From NCBI GenBank assembly GCA_036562385.1, contig DATCKG010000020.1:1-30405 (forward strand): 30,405 nt of DNA. Reading direction: 5' to 3'. Position numbers and translations under genes: made by a program. Source of the stretch: DATCKG01 sp036562385 (GTDB lineage: Bacteria; Bacillota; Sulfobacillia; Symbiobacteriales; Symbiobacteriaceae). Below are positions 7,622 through 15,857 of the stretch, piece by piece. How positions within the stretch are numbered: the stretch's first letter is position 1; the number at the start of each line of letters is the position of its first letter. A model generated the notes under the pieces. It worked only from the letters and a program-made list of their open reading frames with translations. It was not told the origin of the DNA and ran no database searches.

Positions 7622-8502
7622 TGCTGCTCATCCCGGTCAATGCCGCCCTGGTGATTCTCCTCGGCTTGCCTGGCCGCCCCAGGCCGAGTCCACCCTGGGA
7701 CGAAGCGCCCACACCCGCTCCACGTCTCTGGCTGAAGCGCCTGCAGGCCAGTCAGAAGGACCTGGTGGAAGCAGCCGGCCTTCCGCTCTCGCCTGGTGGG
7801 TTCCTACTGGTGCGGACCGGAACGGCCGCCTCACTGGCACTGGCGATGGCCGCTCTGCTGGGACCGGTCTCCGGGCTGCTGGGCGCCCTTGCCGGATGGG
7901 CCCTCGTGGGCGAATGGGTACGGTCCCGCCAGGAGATTCGCCTCCTCCGGTGTGCGGAGCAGTTCCGGGAATTCCTTCAGTCGGTGATCAGCTCCCTGCG
8001 GGCCGGGCGATCCATCCTCCATGCCCTGCGGCAGGCACATGAGGATCTCCAACAGATTCCGGGCCGCCACGGCGACCTGCTGCCCACCGTGCTGGAGCAG
8101 GCCCTTTCGGAGCTGAACCTGGGCGCCCCTCTGGATGCGGTGCTCAGGCGCATGGCAGACCGGATTCCGCTGGAGGAAGTCCGCCTGTTCACCGATGCGG
8201 TGATCATCTCACGGGTGCGGGGCGGCAACCTCATTCAGGTGCTGCTCACCTTGGTCCGCCTGAATGTGGAGCGGTTTCAGGTTCTGCAGGAAGTGCGGGT
8301 GCAGACTGCCCAGAAACGGGTCGAGGCGGCCGTCGTTTCGGCAATGCCCGTGGTGATGCTGGTGCTGCTGACCCTCCTGGCGCCGGACTACATGGCGCCG
8401 CTGACCCGGACCGCCGCAGGCCAGGCCATCACAGGCATAGGGCTCTGCTTGGTACTGGCGGCTTACCTGATCAGCCGGCGGCTTTCCCGCATCGAGGTGT
8501 GA
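7609..8502 (+). CDS. tadB: TadB-like inner-membrane platform protein
   Basis: A 297-residue polytopic protein with a T2SSF (GspF/PilC-type) domain in its C-terminal two thirds: membrane segments near 1-18, 70-100 and two at the C-terminus, with a cytoplasmic helical region (about 105-240) containing FREFLQSVISSLRAGRSILHAL and the LEEVRLFTDAVIISRVRGGNL motif typical of TadB. TadB and TadC form the membrane platform driven by TadA. The ATG at 7609 has AAGGAGG upstream and lies inside the end of cpaB; tadC follows after 13 nt. Confidence 0.9.
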   Translation: MVWLMLLIPVNAALVILLGLPGRPRPSPPWDEAPTPAPRLWLKRLQASQKDLVEAAGLPLSPGGFLLVRTGTAASLALAMAALLGPVSGLLGALAGWALVGEWVRSRQEIRLLRCAEQFREFLQSVISSLRAGRSILHALRQAHEDLQQIPGRHGDLLPTVLEQALSELNLGAPLDAVLRRMADRIPLEEVRLFTDAVIISRVRGGNLIQVLLTLVRLNVERFQVLQEVRVQTAQKRVEAAVVSAMPVVMLVLLTLLAPDYMAPLTRTAAGQAITGIGLCLVLAAYLISRRLSRIEV

Positions 8503-8515
8503 GGAGGTGCGGCCC

Positions 8516-9373
8516 ATGTCCGTCCTGCTGGCCATCCTCCTGGCCACCTGCCTGACGGCACTGGGATGGGTACTGATCGCTGCCGGGAGCCTGCGCTCGC
8601 TGGCCTTTCAACAAACCGAACAGCTTCTGGCAGGACAGGACCGCCCCGGCCAGGGCCGCTCCTGGGCCGTCAAGCTTATCCGCGCTGCCGGCCTTATGCC
8701 GCCGCCCGACTCGCCGCTTCACCGGGATTTGGCGCTGATCGGCTCACCCATGACGGTGGAGGAACTATACCTATATAAATTTCTGGCTGCCGCCGGCTGC
8801 CTTGTGATTGCCGCTCTGGTCTATGGCACGGGAGAAGGAATGATTGCCTCTTTCGTCCTGGTGATGGCTGTGGCCGCCTGGGGCCTGCCCGATGCCCGGA
8901 TTCGGGCGGAGGCGCGGAAAATTCGGGCCGAATTTTCCCGCCGGTTGCCCGCCTTTTTGCAAGCGCTGGCGATGATGACCGAGGCGGGCCTCAACCCGCA
9001 TCCGGCCATCGCCGCCTACGCCCAACAGGACCGCACGGCTCTGGGAAAGGAACTGCAGCTTACCATGGCCGAGATCCAGATGGGCGCTCCTCTGGCGGAA
9101 GCGCTGCCCCGTATGGCCGCCCGCTGCGACGTGCCCGAGCTGTACCGGGTCGTAGCGACCCTGGTCCAGGCTTCCGAACGGGGAACCTCGGGCATCAGCG
9201 AGACATGCCGCCAGCTTGCGGCCGAGGCCTGGGGGAGGCGCCGGGACATGGCCCGGGAACTGGGGCAGAAGGCGTCGTCCAAGATGATCCTGCCCCTTTT
9301 GCTTCTGGTCCTTCCCACACTCTTTCTGTTCATGATCGGCCCGGCCGTCTACAACATGATGACCAATTTCTAG
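8516..9373 (+). CDS. tadC: TadC-like inner-membrane platform protein
   Basis: A 285-residue T2SSF-family protein and partner of TadB. It has an N-terminal membrane helix, two helices around 80-125 (LVIAALVYGTGEG and following), a cytoplasmic region with LPAFLQALAMMTEAGLNPHPAIAAYA and LYRVVATLVQASERGTSGISETCRQLA, and a C-terminal helix LPLLLLVLPTLFLFMIGPAV, all in the usual TadC order. The ATG at 8516 is preferred to the in-frame GTG at 8507 because GAGGAGG (8501-8507) lies 8 nt upstream. The pilin gene begins 13 nt downstream. Confidence 0.9.
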   Translation: MSVLLAILLATCLTALGWVLIAAGSLRSLAFQQTEQLLAGQDRPGQGRSWAVKLIRAAGLMPPPDSPLHRDLALIGSPMTVEELYLYKFLAAAGCLVIAALVYGTGEGMIASFVLVMAVAAWGLPDARIRAEARKIRAEFSRRLPAFLQALAMMTEAGLNPHPAIAAYAQQDRTALGKELQLTMAEIQMGAPLAEALPRMAARCDVPELYRVVATLVQASERGTSGISETCRQLAAEAWGRRRDMARELGQKASSKMILPLLLLVLPTLFLFMIGPAVYNMMTNF

Positions 9374-9386
9374 AGGGGGTCTGCCG

Positions 9387-9614
9387 ATGGTGAGTCCCTG
9401 GCTTACGATGGGGCGCCTGTGGCTGCGGCGCATCCTGTCGAAGATCGTCCGTGACCAGCGGGGACTGGAGATGATTGAAGTGGTGCTGATCGCCGCGCTG
9501 GTGATCATCGTCTGCATCGTCATCTGGCGGAACCTCGGCACCGTACTGGTCAAGCGGATCGCCGTCCTCTGCGAAGCCATCGCCGAGAATCCGACCGAGT
9601 GCGCCACACAGTAG
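9387..9614 (+). CDS. flp: Flp-type prepilin
   Basis: A 75-residue protein with the layout of a Flp pilin precursor: a 26-residue basic leader ending RDQRG26, cleavage expected before L27, Glu31 at +5, and a single hydrophobic helix (32-46, VVLIAALVIIVCIVIW). Canonical Flp pilins carry GATAIEYGLIAA at this point; the GxxxxE and IAAL are kept, the Tyr is not. The short tail ends with two Cys, which might form a disulfide. It is probably the main pilus subunit, since it is the only small pilin in the operon. AGGGGG precedes the ATG by 7-8 nt. The position between tadC and tadZ is unusual; flp is normally the first gene. Confidence 0.85.
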   Translation: MVSPWLTMGRLWLRRILSKIVRDQRGLEMIEVVLIAALVIIVCIVIWRNLGTVLVKRIAVLCEAIAENPTECATQ

Positions 9615-9647
9615 GGAGGGCTTACCCTGTACCCTGTCTGGATTGCC

Positions 9648-10793
9648 ATGTCCGATGCCGCTGCTCGGTCGGCCCTGGCAGCGGAAATTCATCAGGCCCT
9701 GGGCATCCGCCCGGAGCTGGCGCCCTGCGAGCCTGAGCGTCTTCATCAACATCTCCGGGGCCAGGAAAAAGGCCTGCTGCTTTTGGACCTTTCGCTGGTA
9801 CCGGCTGTCCTGCCGGTGCTGCAGTCGGGGCGCCTCCAGGTCATCGTTGTTACCACCCTTCGCCACGATCCCCGGGCAGTGAAACTGGCCCACTGGGGGG
9901 CGCCGGTCCTTCACCTCTCCCAAGTGCCTGGCTTCCTTGCCCAGTTGCGAAACGGACGAGCGAACCTGACGTCGTTTCAGTCGCTGCAGCCAAGCCCGAC
10001 TCCAGCGCCGCCGCTCCTCTCGCCGGCTAGCTCCCACGATGCTGTCGTGACCGTCCTTCACTCGCCCAAAGGCGGCGTTGGTACCTCCACCCTCGCCGCA
10101 CACCTGGCCTCCTGCTGGGCGCGACAGGGGTTGCGCGTGCTGTTGGTGGACCTTTCCGCTTACGGAGCCTCCGCCATCCTCTGCAAGGCCCGGCAGCAGG
10201 GAACCGGCCTGGAGGCGTTGGCCAGCACGTTGGAAATGGCGCCCGACTGCCTGACGGAGGACTTTGACCTGTTTCCCTATCTGGTACCCCTACCTGTGTC
10301 TCCAGGGCGCCTGGACCTCCTGACCGGCGCCCGGCCACGGCTGATGGACCGCTTCACCCCCCAGCACGTCCTGCTCCTCCTCTCCGCCTGCCGGCGGCTT
10401 CCGTATGACGCGCTGGTGGTAGACACCGCCTCCGAGCCCACGGTGCGCACCCTGGCGGCGCTGGAAAGCGCCCACCGGCTCATCCTGGTGGCCACCTCCG
10501 ACTACACCACCTGCTGGAATCTGATTCACCTGCAGGAACTGCTGGACACGTTGCGCCTCAAAGCGGAACGCCTCCTGGTCTTCAACCGCTTCACCGGCAG
10601 CGGCATCCGCCCCGACGAACTGCAGCAACGCCTGGGCCTGCCCCTAGCAGCCGTTTTTCCAGAGCACCCTCTCCTGCAAGAGTTGGGCAACCAGGGCAGG
10701 CCCTGGGAGCTTGAGCCAGGCGATCCTTTTGCCGACGCGGTGGCCCAGTGGGCAGCAGCCCTACATACGCCGGCGGTGAGGCTTCATGGGTGA
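9648..10793 (+). CDS. tadZ: TadZ/CpaE-like pilus localisation ATPase
   Basis: About 381 residues: an N-terminal receiver-like domain without a phosphorylatable Asp arrangement (to about 110), a linker, then a MinD/ParA-type ATPase. The deviant Walker A is KGGVGTST: the signature Lys is kept and the canonical P-loop Lys is lost, as is common in TadZ/CpaE. VVDTASE serves as Walker B. The family places the pilus machine at the pole and recruits other Tad proteins. The ATG at 9648 has no ribosome site nearby. A CTG at 9627, in frame and 6 nt after GGGAGGG (9614-9620), would add YPVWIA, the expected first beta strand of the receiver fold, so the true start may be CTG 9627. It overlaps tadA by 8 nt. 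Confidence 0.85.
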   Translation: MSDAAARSALAAEIHQALGIRPELAPCEPERLHQHLRGQEKGLLLLDLSLVPAVLPVLQSGRLQVIVVTTLRHDPRAVKLAHWGAPVLHLSQVPGFLAQLRNGRANLTSFQSLQPSPTPAPPLLSPASSHDAVVTVLHSPKGGVGTSTLAAHLASCWARQGLRVLLVDLSAYGASAILCKARQQGTGLEALASTLEMAPDCLTEDFDLFPYLVPLPVSPGRLDLLTGARPRLMDRFTPQHVLLLLSACRRLPYDALVVDTASEPTVRTLAALESAHRLILVATSDYTTCWNLIHLQELLDTLRLKAERLLVFNRFTGSGIRPDELQQRLGLPLAAVFPEHPLLQELGNQGRPWELEPGDPFADAVAQWAAALHTPAVRLHG

Positions 10794-12129
10794 ACTGGAA
10801 CAATACCTCCGGTCACGCCTCCCCGGGGGAGAGGCGGAACAGAGCCGCCGCCAGCAGGAGATCCACCGGCTGCGACGGCAGATTCAGCAGGAACTCACCG
10901 GGGCCGATGACCTCAAGCACCTTCCTCCGGAGGAGGCCCGCCGCCTCGCGTGGGGACGAGCCTGGATCATGGTGCAGGAAGCTGCCGAGACCGAGTACCG
11001 GGATCTCCTGTTGACCCGGGACGAAAAGGCTTTGATCGTCCGTCGGGTAATGGCCGGCATGTTCGGCCTGGGGCCCCTGGAAGACCTGGTCCACGACCCG
11101 AACGTCACCGAGGTGATGGTCAACGGCCCGCACGCGATTTTCGTGGAGCGTAGGGTTGAAGGACACCGGGCCGTGCTGACCCGGGCCATGGATCCCCTGG
11201 GAGGCCCCCTGTGCTTCGATGACAGTGCGGAGCTTCTGACCATCATCGAGCGGATCGTGGCTCCGGTGAACCGGAAGGTCGACGAGAGCAATCCCATCGT
11301 CGACGCCCGCCTGCCCAACGGCTCCCGGGTCAACGTGGTGCTGAGCCCCGTTTCCCTGGACGGCCATGCCCTGACCATCCGCACCTTTCCGGAGCCCATC
11401 ACGGTGGAGCGGCTGGTGGAGATCGGCAGCCTGCCCTGCTGGCTGGCCGAGCTGCTGCAGCAGATGGTCCTGGCCCGGTACAACCTGGTCATTTCCGGGG
11501 GAACGGGATCGGGCAAGACCACCTTCCTCAACGCCCTCAGCCAATTCATCCCCCGGGAAGAGCGAGTCGTCACGGTGGAAGATGCGGCCGAGCTACAGCT
11601 AAGGCAGGTAGAAAACCTGGTCAGGCTGGAGGCCCGTCCCCCCAACCTGGAGGGCAAAGGAGCCATTCCCATCCGGGACCTGGTGCGGACGGCCCTGCGG
11701 ATGCGTCCCGACCGCATCATCGTAGGGGAGGTCCGGGGCGGCGAGGCCCTGGACATGCTCCAGGCGATGAATACCGGCCACGACGGTTCCATGACCACCG
11801 GTCACGCCAACTCCGCCCGGGATATGATCAGCCGGCTAGAGACCATGGTCCTGATGTCCGGCGTGGACCTGCCCCTGCCGGCGGTGCGGCGCCAGATCGG
11901 CGCAGCGGTGGACGTCATCATTCACCTTTCCCGCATGCCGGACCGCAGCCGAAAGGTTGTCCAGGTCTCCGAGGTGTCCACCACCGAAACTGGGGAGATC
12001 GTGGTCCGGGACCTGGCCCTGCGTACGCCCGGCGGTGACCTGGAGCCCACCGGACTGACCATGGAGAACGTGCACAAATTTCGGCTGGCGGGAATCCACC
12101 CGGACTCCCCGCTGGTCCGCCTCGAATAG
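10786..12129 (+). CDS. tadA: TadA/CpaF secretion ATPase
   Basis: A 447-residue hexameric secretion ATPase that powers Flp pilus extrusion. The N-terminal helical region (1-100) ends in GMFGLGPLEDLVHDPNVTEVMVNG, the CpaF signature; Walker A is GGTGSGKTT (238-246); an Asp-box/Walker B region is VTVEDAAELQL and RPDRIIVGEVRGGEA; the His box is TGHANS. All residues needed for ATP hydrolysis appear present and the length is normal. The ATG at 10786 overlaps tadZ by 8 nt with GGTGAGG just upstream. The FHA gene begins 6 nt after the stop, so they are surely co-transcribed. Confidence 0.95.
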   Translation: MGELEQYLRSRLPGGEAEQSRRQQEIHRLRRQIQQELTGADDLKHLPPEEARRLAWGRAWIMVQEAAETEYRDLLLTRDEKALIVRRVMAGMFGLGPLEDLVHDPNVTEVMVNGPHAIFVERRVEGHRAVLTRAMDPLGGPLCFDDSAELLTIIERIVAPVNRKVDESNPIVDARLPNGSRVNVVLSPVSLDGHALTIRTFPEPITVERLVEIGSLPCWLAELLQQMVLARYNLVISGGTGSGKTTFLNALSQFIPREERVVTVEDAAELQLRQVENLVRLEARPPNLEGKGAIPIRDLVRTALRMRPDRIIVGEVRGGEALDMLQAMNTGHDGSMTTGHANSARDMISRLETMVLMSGVDLPLPAVRRQIGAAVDVIIHLSRMPDRSRKVVQVSEVSTTETGEIVVRDLALRTPGGDLEPTGLTMENVHKFRLAGIHPDSPLVRLE

Positions 12130-12135
12130 GAGGGG

Positions 12136-12843
12136 ATGCAATTGCTGGTGGATATCCTCTTGATCATCCTGGCCCTGGGGCTGGCAGCCGCCCTCTTCAT
12201 GCTGCGGCGCAAACCAACGGGAAGCACAGCCGGCGGAACGGCTCAGCCCCGAGGCTCCTTGCCCACCGCTCCCGAGTCCCGGCCAGCGGGAGGGCGGCTG
12301 GCAGCAGCCTTGGCAACCACCTCGCACTGGTTCCCGGCCGGACCGGCTTCAGGGGCTTCGCTGCCTCCCAGCACCGGCCCGGTCCCGGGCGCTCCCCTGA
12401 CCTCCACCGGCGGCCCGGCACCGGCGCAGGTAAGGGAGGCGCCGGCGCAGGGAGGCCATGCAGCAACGCCCTTCTATTTCGCTCCCCGGCCCCAGGAAAC
12501 CCCCACCGCCATGCTGTTCCCGGGCGCCTACCTGGAGGTGCTCACCGGCGAGGAGGCCGGTAACCGTCTGCCCCTGGCCCCCGGCGACAACCGGGTGGGG
12601 CGGGGACCGGGCAACCACCTCCGCCTGGCGGACCGCACCGTAAGCAACCAGCACGCCATCATCCGGGTCACGCCGGGACAGGTGCTGCTTTTCGACGACT
12701 CCTCCACCAATGGCACCTTTGTAAACGGCCAGCGGGTGCTCCAACCCCGTCCCCTGGCCCCGGGAGACCGCATCACAGTGGGCCAGACCGTCCTGCAATT
12801 TCACCTGGAGTCCGCCGCCCAGGCCCCCGAAAGGGCTGGCTGA
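12136..12843 (+). CDS. Membrane-anchored FHA-domain protein
   Basis: A 235-residue protein with one N-terminal transmembrane helix (about 4-22), a 100-residue Pro/Ala/Gly-rich linker, and a C-terminal FHA domain (about 145-230). The phosphopeptide-binding residues are present: RVGRGPGNHLRL, VSNQHAII (Ser/Asn/His) and DDSSTNGTFVNG. FHA domains bind phosphothreonine, so this protein should tether phosphorylated partners to the membrane near the pilus machine. It is the last gene of the Tad operon, and the WD40-kinase is divergent at the other end, which suggests a kinase-reader pair (inference). AGGAGG lies just before the ATG. Confidence 0.9.
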   Translation: MQLLVDILLIILALGLAAALFMLRRKPTGSTAGGTAQPRGSLPTAPESRPAGGRLAAALATTSHWFPAGPASGASLPPSTGPVPGAPLTSTGGPAPAQVREAPAQGGHAATPFYFAPRPQETPTAMLFPGAYLEVLTGEEAGNRLPLAPGDNRVGRGPGNHLRLADRTVSNQHAIIRVTPGQVLLFDDSSTNGTFVNGQRVLQPRPLAPGDRITVGQTVLQFHLESAAQAPERAG

Positions 12844-12844
12844 C

Positions 12845-12925
12845 ACAAATCAAATAGGGGCGGATGACCGCCCCTCTCACAGAGCCGTGCATAACGGTCC
12901 AAACGGCGCCTCCGATTACCGCCTA
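12845..12925 (-). mobile_element. Possible 3' remnant of a group II intron (domains 5 and 6)
   Basis: Read on the minus strand, a stem GCCGTTTGG...TGCACGGCTCTG is followed by TGTGAGAGGGGCGG, a 4-nt loop, CCGCCCC and TATTTGAT. This order resembles domain 5 (GAGCCGTATGCG...ACGGTTC) and domain 6 of bacterial group II introns, including the TGTGAGAGGGG junction. The usual AGC catalytic triad reads CGC here and the distal helix is shortened, so it would be inactive. No reverse transcriptase gene is nearby. The rest of 12926-13045 shows no gene. Tentative. Confidence 0.35.
12856..12875 (+). terminator. Hairpin after the Tad operon
   Basis: AGGGGCGG, loop ATGA, CCGCCCCT: a perfect 8-bp stem 13 nt after the FHA stop. 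There is no T-run, so termination may be weak. It may instead be domain 6 of the possible group II intron remnant on the other strand. Confidence 0.4.
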
Positions 12926-13045
12926 GGTGTTGTCTGGCTGCGCGGACCAATTGGCGGAAGGAACCTCGCCACTTGGTCATGCGCAGCCTTTCGCCTTTAT
13001 TCGGGCCACCATCGCAAAGCATGGATTGTTGGGTACTACATGGGA

Positions 13046-13076
13046 GCAACACCCCGGCGAAGTTCCGGGGTGTTGC
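13046..13076 (-). terminator. Strong hairpin after the 225-residue membrane protein gene
   Basis: GCAACACCCCGG, 7-nt loop, CCGGGGTGTTGC: a perfect 12-bp stem starting 5 nt beyond the minus-strand stop at 13082. It lacks a long T-run on either strand. The position argues for transcription termination of the membrane-protein pair, possibly also of plus-strand readthrough from the Tad operon. Confidence 0.6.
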
Positions 13077-13081
13077 CGCTG

Positions 13082-13759
13082 TTACCACGGGAGGTTATAT
13101 TTCATCAAGTCCATGACTGCCTTCTCTGCCATCAACCAAAACAGCAGTGCGGTGACTGCGGCGGTGGCTGTCTGCACCAACACCCTGCGCCGGTATGGCA
13201 GATCTAACTCGTCCAGTCCCTGAGCGAACAGCACCTGGCCCCAGATGATCCCCATGAGCAAGGCCACCAGAGCCAGTGGCCACCAAAAGACACTCAGTAC
13301 CACACTGACCGCGCCGCCAAGGACAGGTACCCATTGGACGTCGCTCAACAACGCCAAAGACACATGGAGCCGTTCACGCCCCGCCGACCAGTACAACAGT
13401 CCCGCTGCCGCCGCCGTCGAAAGCACTGCCCAGATCAGCAAGTGGCCGAAAAGGTTTATCTTGATGTCGCCAAGAGCACCTGCCAGTATGCCCAACATCG
13501 CCGAGGCCGCCTGCCTGAGGGCGCGGTTGACCAGCCAGTTGATGCCGAGGGCGACCACGAGCGCACGCAGCACCAGGCTGATCACTGCCGCAGGAAGCGA
13601 CAGGGCAACAGTGACAGGCTGAAGCAGGAACACCTCCCGCAAGCGGCGGACGATTTGGAGCAGCCAAGCTTGAACCTCGGTCCACTGGATGTCGAGCCGG
13701 CCCCCGCTCGCTTCATTCCCCTGGGTGGAGATGGACTGGTTGTTTTCCACCTGTGACAT
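13082..13759 (-). CDS. Multipass membrane protein, paralogous to the upstream lipoprotein's C-terminus
   Basis: A 225-residue protein with about five predicted membrane helices (around 48-75, 105-125, 140-165, 165-185 and 200-215) after a polar N-terminus. No known family is recognised. Its C-terminal segment GIIWGQVLFAQGLDELDLPYRRRVLVQ matches, position for position, GMAWGQAVLARGLADSAMPFTRRLAVQ in the preceding gene, so the two membrane regions look related. The ATG at 13759 has GAGGAGG 7 nt upstream; longer readings start inside the upstream gene without a ribosome site. It lies 19 nt after that gene, in the same operon. Confidence 0.75.
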   Translation of the reverse strand: MSQVENNQSISTQGNEASGGRLDIQWTEVQAWLLQIVRRLREVFLLQPVTVALSLPAAVISLVLRALVVALGINWLVNRALRQAASAMLGILAGALGDIKINLFGHLLIWAVLSTAAAAGLLYWSAGRERLHVSLALLSDVQWVPVLGGAVSVVLSVFWWPLALVALLMGIIWGQVLFAQGLDELDLPYRRRVLVQTATAAVTALLFWLMAEKAVMDLMKYNLPW

Positions 13760-13778
13760 ACATGTGCCTCCTCTGCCA

Positions 13779-15560
13779 TTACAAGAGCTTGTCAGCCAGG
13801 CCCAGCCCCAGCACAACCACGATTAGCGGTGCAAACATGGACATAATTCCTGCCACCCACTGGACAGCTAAACGCCGAGTGAAGGGCATGGCCGAATCAG
13901 CGAGTCCGCGGGCCAGAACTGCCTGTCCCCAGGCCATTCCGCCTACCAGGGCAGCCAGGTAGCAGGGAGTCCAAATGCGCCCCAGCACTACGGATGCCAG
14001 CAGGGCAACGATCGTCGTCCAGTGTGCGTCTGCCAGGGCGCTGGAAAGTGCGGGGAAAAACCTCCGCCCGGAGACCGGGTAAAGCACAGCCAGGGTAAGC
14101 CCCACACTCAAACACAGGATCAACAGGGTCCATCCAAACAGCCTGAAGCCGAGATCTGGCAGGTCTGCACGTCCGGCCCCCAAATCCATTGCCAGCGAGA
14201 TCAGTGAGTTGTACAGTGACCGCACCCATGCATAGATCATTGCCGACAGAACTAGGCAGCACAGGCCCAGGCTAACCAGCGACTGGCTCAAGGGCGCCGC
14301 GGGAGGCAGTGGTTGCCAGGTCACCAGTGCTTTGAGCCGCTGGCCGAGCGACAGGGCCGTCATCCGGGTGGCACTGCCCTCTGCCATTTGCGCCTGTACA
14401 ACCTCAGAGACCCTCTCACCGCCGGCCTTGAGCGCCCTCAGGATTGCGTCCCTACGCCGGATGGCCAGCGGAATCGCCACAATGAAACCCGCCATGGCCA
14501 GGCCGATCGTCCCCCAGACCGCGTAAAGCGCCGGACGGGGCGTATAGAAATACCAGACGATCATCTCCCCTTCCATGATCCCGGAAAGGTCCGCCTCCTG
14601 AGTCGTCCGCCTTGGCCACGGCCATTTGTACCACGCGGGCGGTTCACCCGGTGAATTTGCACTCATGTAGCCGCTACCAATCACTTTGTAAATCAGCTGC
14701 TCGGCCCGTACGCCATCACCCAGCCACCGCACAAACATGCTCGTATTGTCGGTCACGGCGGTCAGGTTCCAGAACGCGTTTGCCTGGGTAACGGTCGGGA
14801 CCGTGTCGGACCAAGGCGCCATGCCTCCCGCAAACGAGACCTCGTAGCTTCCCGGTTCCGTCCCCTCTTCGACCTGCGCACCTTCCAGTCCCGACAGCCA
14901 CTCCTTGACCGGCATGAAGTAGTCGTCACCGGTCAGCCCCGAAAGCCGGGCCCTGCGGACAGTCTCCCGGGGACTCCAGTCCAGTTCAATTTCCAGGCGC
15001 GGAATGTCTCGCTGCTGGGTAAAGAATTCTTCCTCTTGCGCCCGTCGAGCCTCCTGTCCCGGCCACTGCACATACGAGGAGACTGACTCGACCACGCTCT
15101 GGTTTGTCAGTTGTTGGACGGCCTTCACTGCCCATGGTGCCCAAACCTGATAAACGGGTAACTTTCCGAGTTGCTGGGCCTGGTAAAATGGGGTCTGCTC
15201 TACCACCCAGTCAACCGCAACGTCCTCTCCCATGGAGGTCCTAAAGATCTCCGTCAGTTCTTCCCGTGTGGCAAAGGAACGCCTCAAGATAAACGTCACG
15301 TCGTTCCCCTGCCTCGTCACTTCCAGACTCCAGCCGGGAAGCAGGCTCTCCTGGATCTTTGCGGTCACCTGTTCCACGCCACCGGCATACTCGTTGATAT
15401 CCGAAACCTGATCAGTTCCCTTGATCTCGATATGCCCTGAGCCGTCTGGCTCGATGAAAATCGTCTGCCGGACCACTGCCCCGCATCCCGTAAGTAAGAA
15501 CAAGAGTCCGAGACAAAGGAGGATGCGGGACACACGGCCTATCCGTTGCGACAGTTCCAC
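13779..15560 (-). CDS. LppM-like lipoprotein with C-terminal multipass membrane region
   Basis: A 593-residue protein. The lipoprotein signal (residues 5-25) ends in LLTGC26, a good lipobox. The first 250 residues after it begin VVRQTIFIEPDGSGHIEIKG, the N-terminal pattern of LppM-type lipoproteins (an alternating beta domain seen in actinobacteria and Firmicutes). A helix near 345-365 and about five more helices (430-593) follow. The start is GTG 15560, with GGGAGGT 7 nt upstream; the longer frame from 15683 would begin about at the transcription start and bury the signal peptide. A good promoter lies at 15717-15689. Function unknown; probably an envelope complex with the next gene. Confidence 0.8.
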   Translation of the reverse strand: MELSQRIGRVSRILLCLGLLFLLTGCGAVVRQTIFIEPDGSGHIEIKGTDQVSDINEYAGGVEQVTAKIQESLLPGWSLEVTRQGNDVTFILRRSFATREELTEIFRTSMGEDVAVDWVVEQTPFYQAQQLGKLPVYQVWAPWAVKAVQQLTNQSVVESVSSYVQWPGQEARRAQEEEFFTQQRDIPRLEIELDWSPRETVRRARLSGLTGDDYFMPVKEWLSGLEGAQVEEGTEPGSYEVSFAGGMAPWSDTVPTVTQANAFWNLTAVTDNTSMFVRWLGDGVRAEQLIYKVIGSGYMSANSPGEPPAWYKWPWPRRTTQEADLSGIMEGEMIVWYFYTPRPALYAVWGTIGLAMAGFIVAIPLAIRRRDAILRALKAGGERVSEVVQAQMAEGSATRMTALSLGQRLKALVTWQPLPPAAPLSQSLVSLGLCCLVLSAMIYAWVRSLYNSLISLAMDLGAGRADLPDLGFRLFGWTLLILCLSVGLTLAVLYPVSGRRFFPALSSALADAHWTTIVALLASVVLGRIWTPCYLAALVGGMAWGQAVLARGLADSAMPFTRRLAVQWVAGIMSMFAPLIVVVLGLGLADKLL

Positions 15561-15688
15561 GCAGCCTACCTCCCTGCATCCGGGTTCGTCGATCATCCAC
15601 ACACCCATCCGCTCAGTCGTTGCTTCCTGGTCTGATTTTCCACCTCCCTTATCTTCGCAATTCAGCAATGTTTGGTGGTCCAAATTCT

Positions 15689-15717
15689 GTTATAAAATAT
15701 GGATTAGACGCTGTCCA
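15689..15717 (-). promoter_or_regulatory. Sigma-A-type promoter for the lipoprotein/membrane-protein pair
   Basis: On the minus strand TGGACA (15717-15712), 17-bp spacer, TATAAC (15694-15689): five of six matches in each hexamer with ideal spacing. Expected start is near 15682, leaving about 120 nt of leader before GTG 15560. Confidence 0.65.
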
Positions 15718-15818
15718 GTTCTTACCTGCCATGAGACGTGATACAAGGTGTACGATCGCCGGCGGAAGCACCGCACTGCGGGGCCTGTGGGTACTCAGCA
15801 CCGATGCCGAACACACCA

Positions 15819-15857
15819 AGAGGACGTGATCGCCCCTGAAGGGTGACCACGTCCTCT
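15819..15857 (-). terminator. Hairpin downstream of hpdA
   Basis: AGAGGACGTG and CACGTCCTCT form a 10-bp stem, with a further imperfect inner stem GCCC/GGGT around CTGAA. It starts 27 nt past the hpdA stop. There is no T-run, but it is the only strong structure here and is placed to end the decarboxylase operon. Confidence 0.55.

Noticed and set aside
15780..15815. 5S rRNA-like segment (GTACTCAGCACCGATGCCGAACAC)
   Set aside because: Only a short resemblance to the CCGAAC part of 5S rRNA; flanking sequence cannot form the 5S stems.
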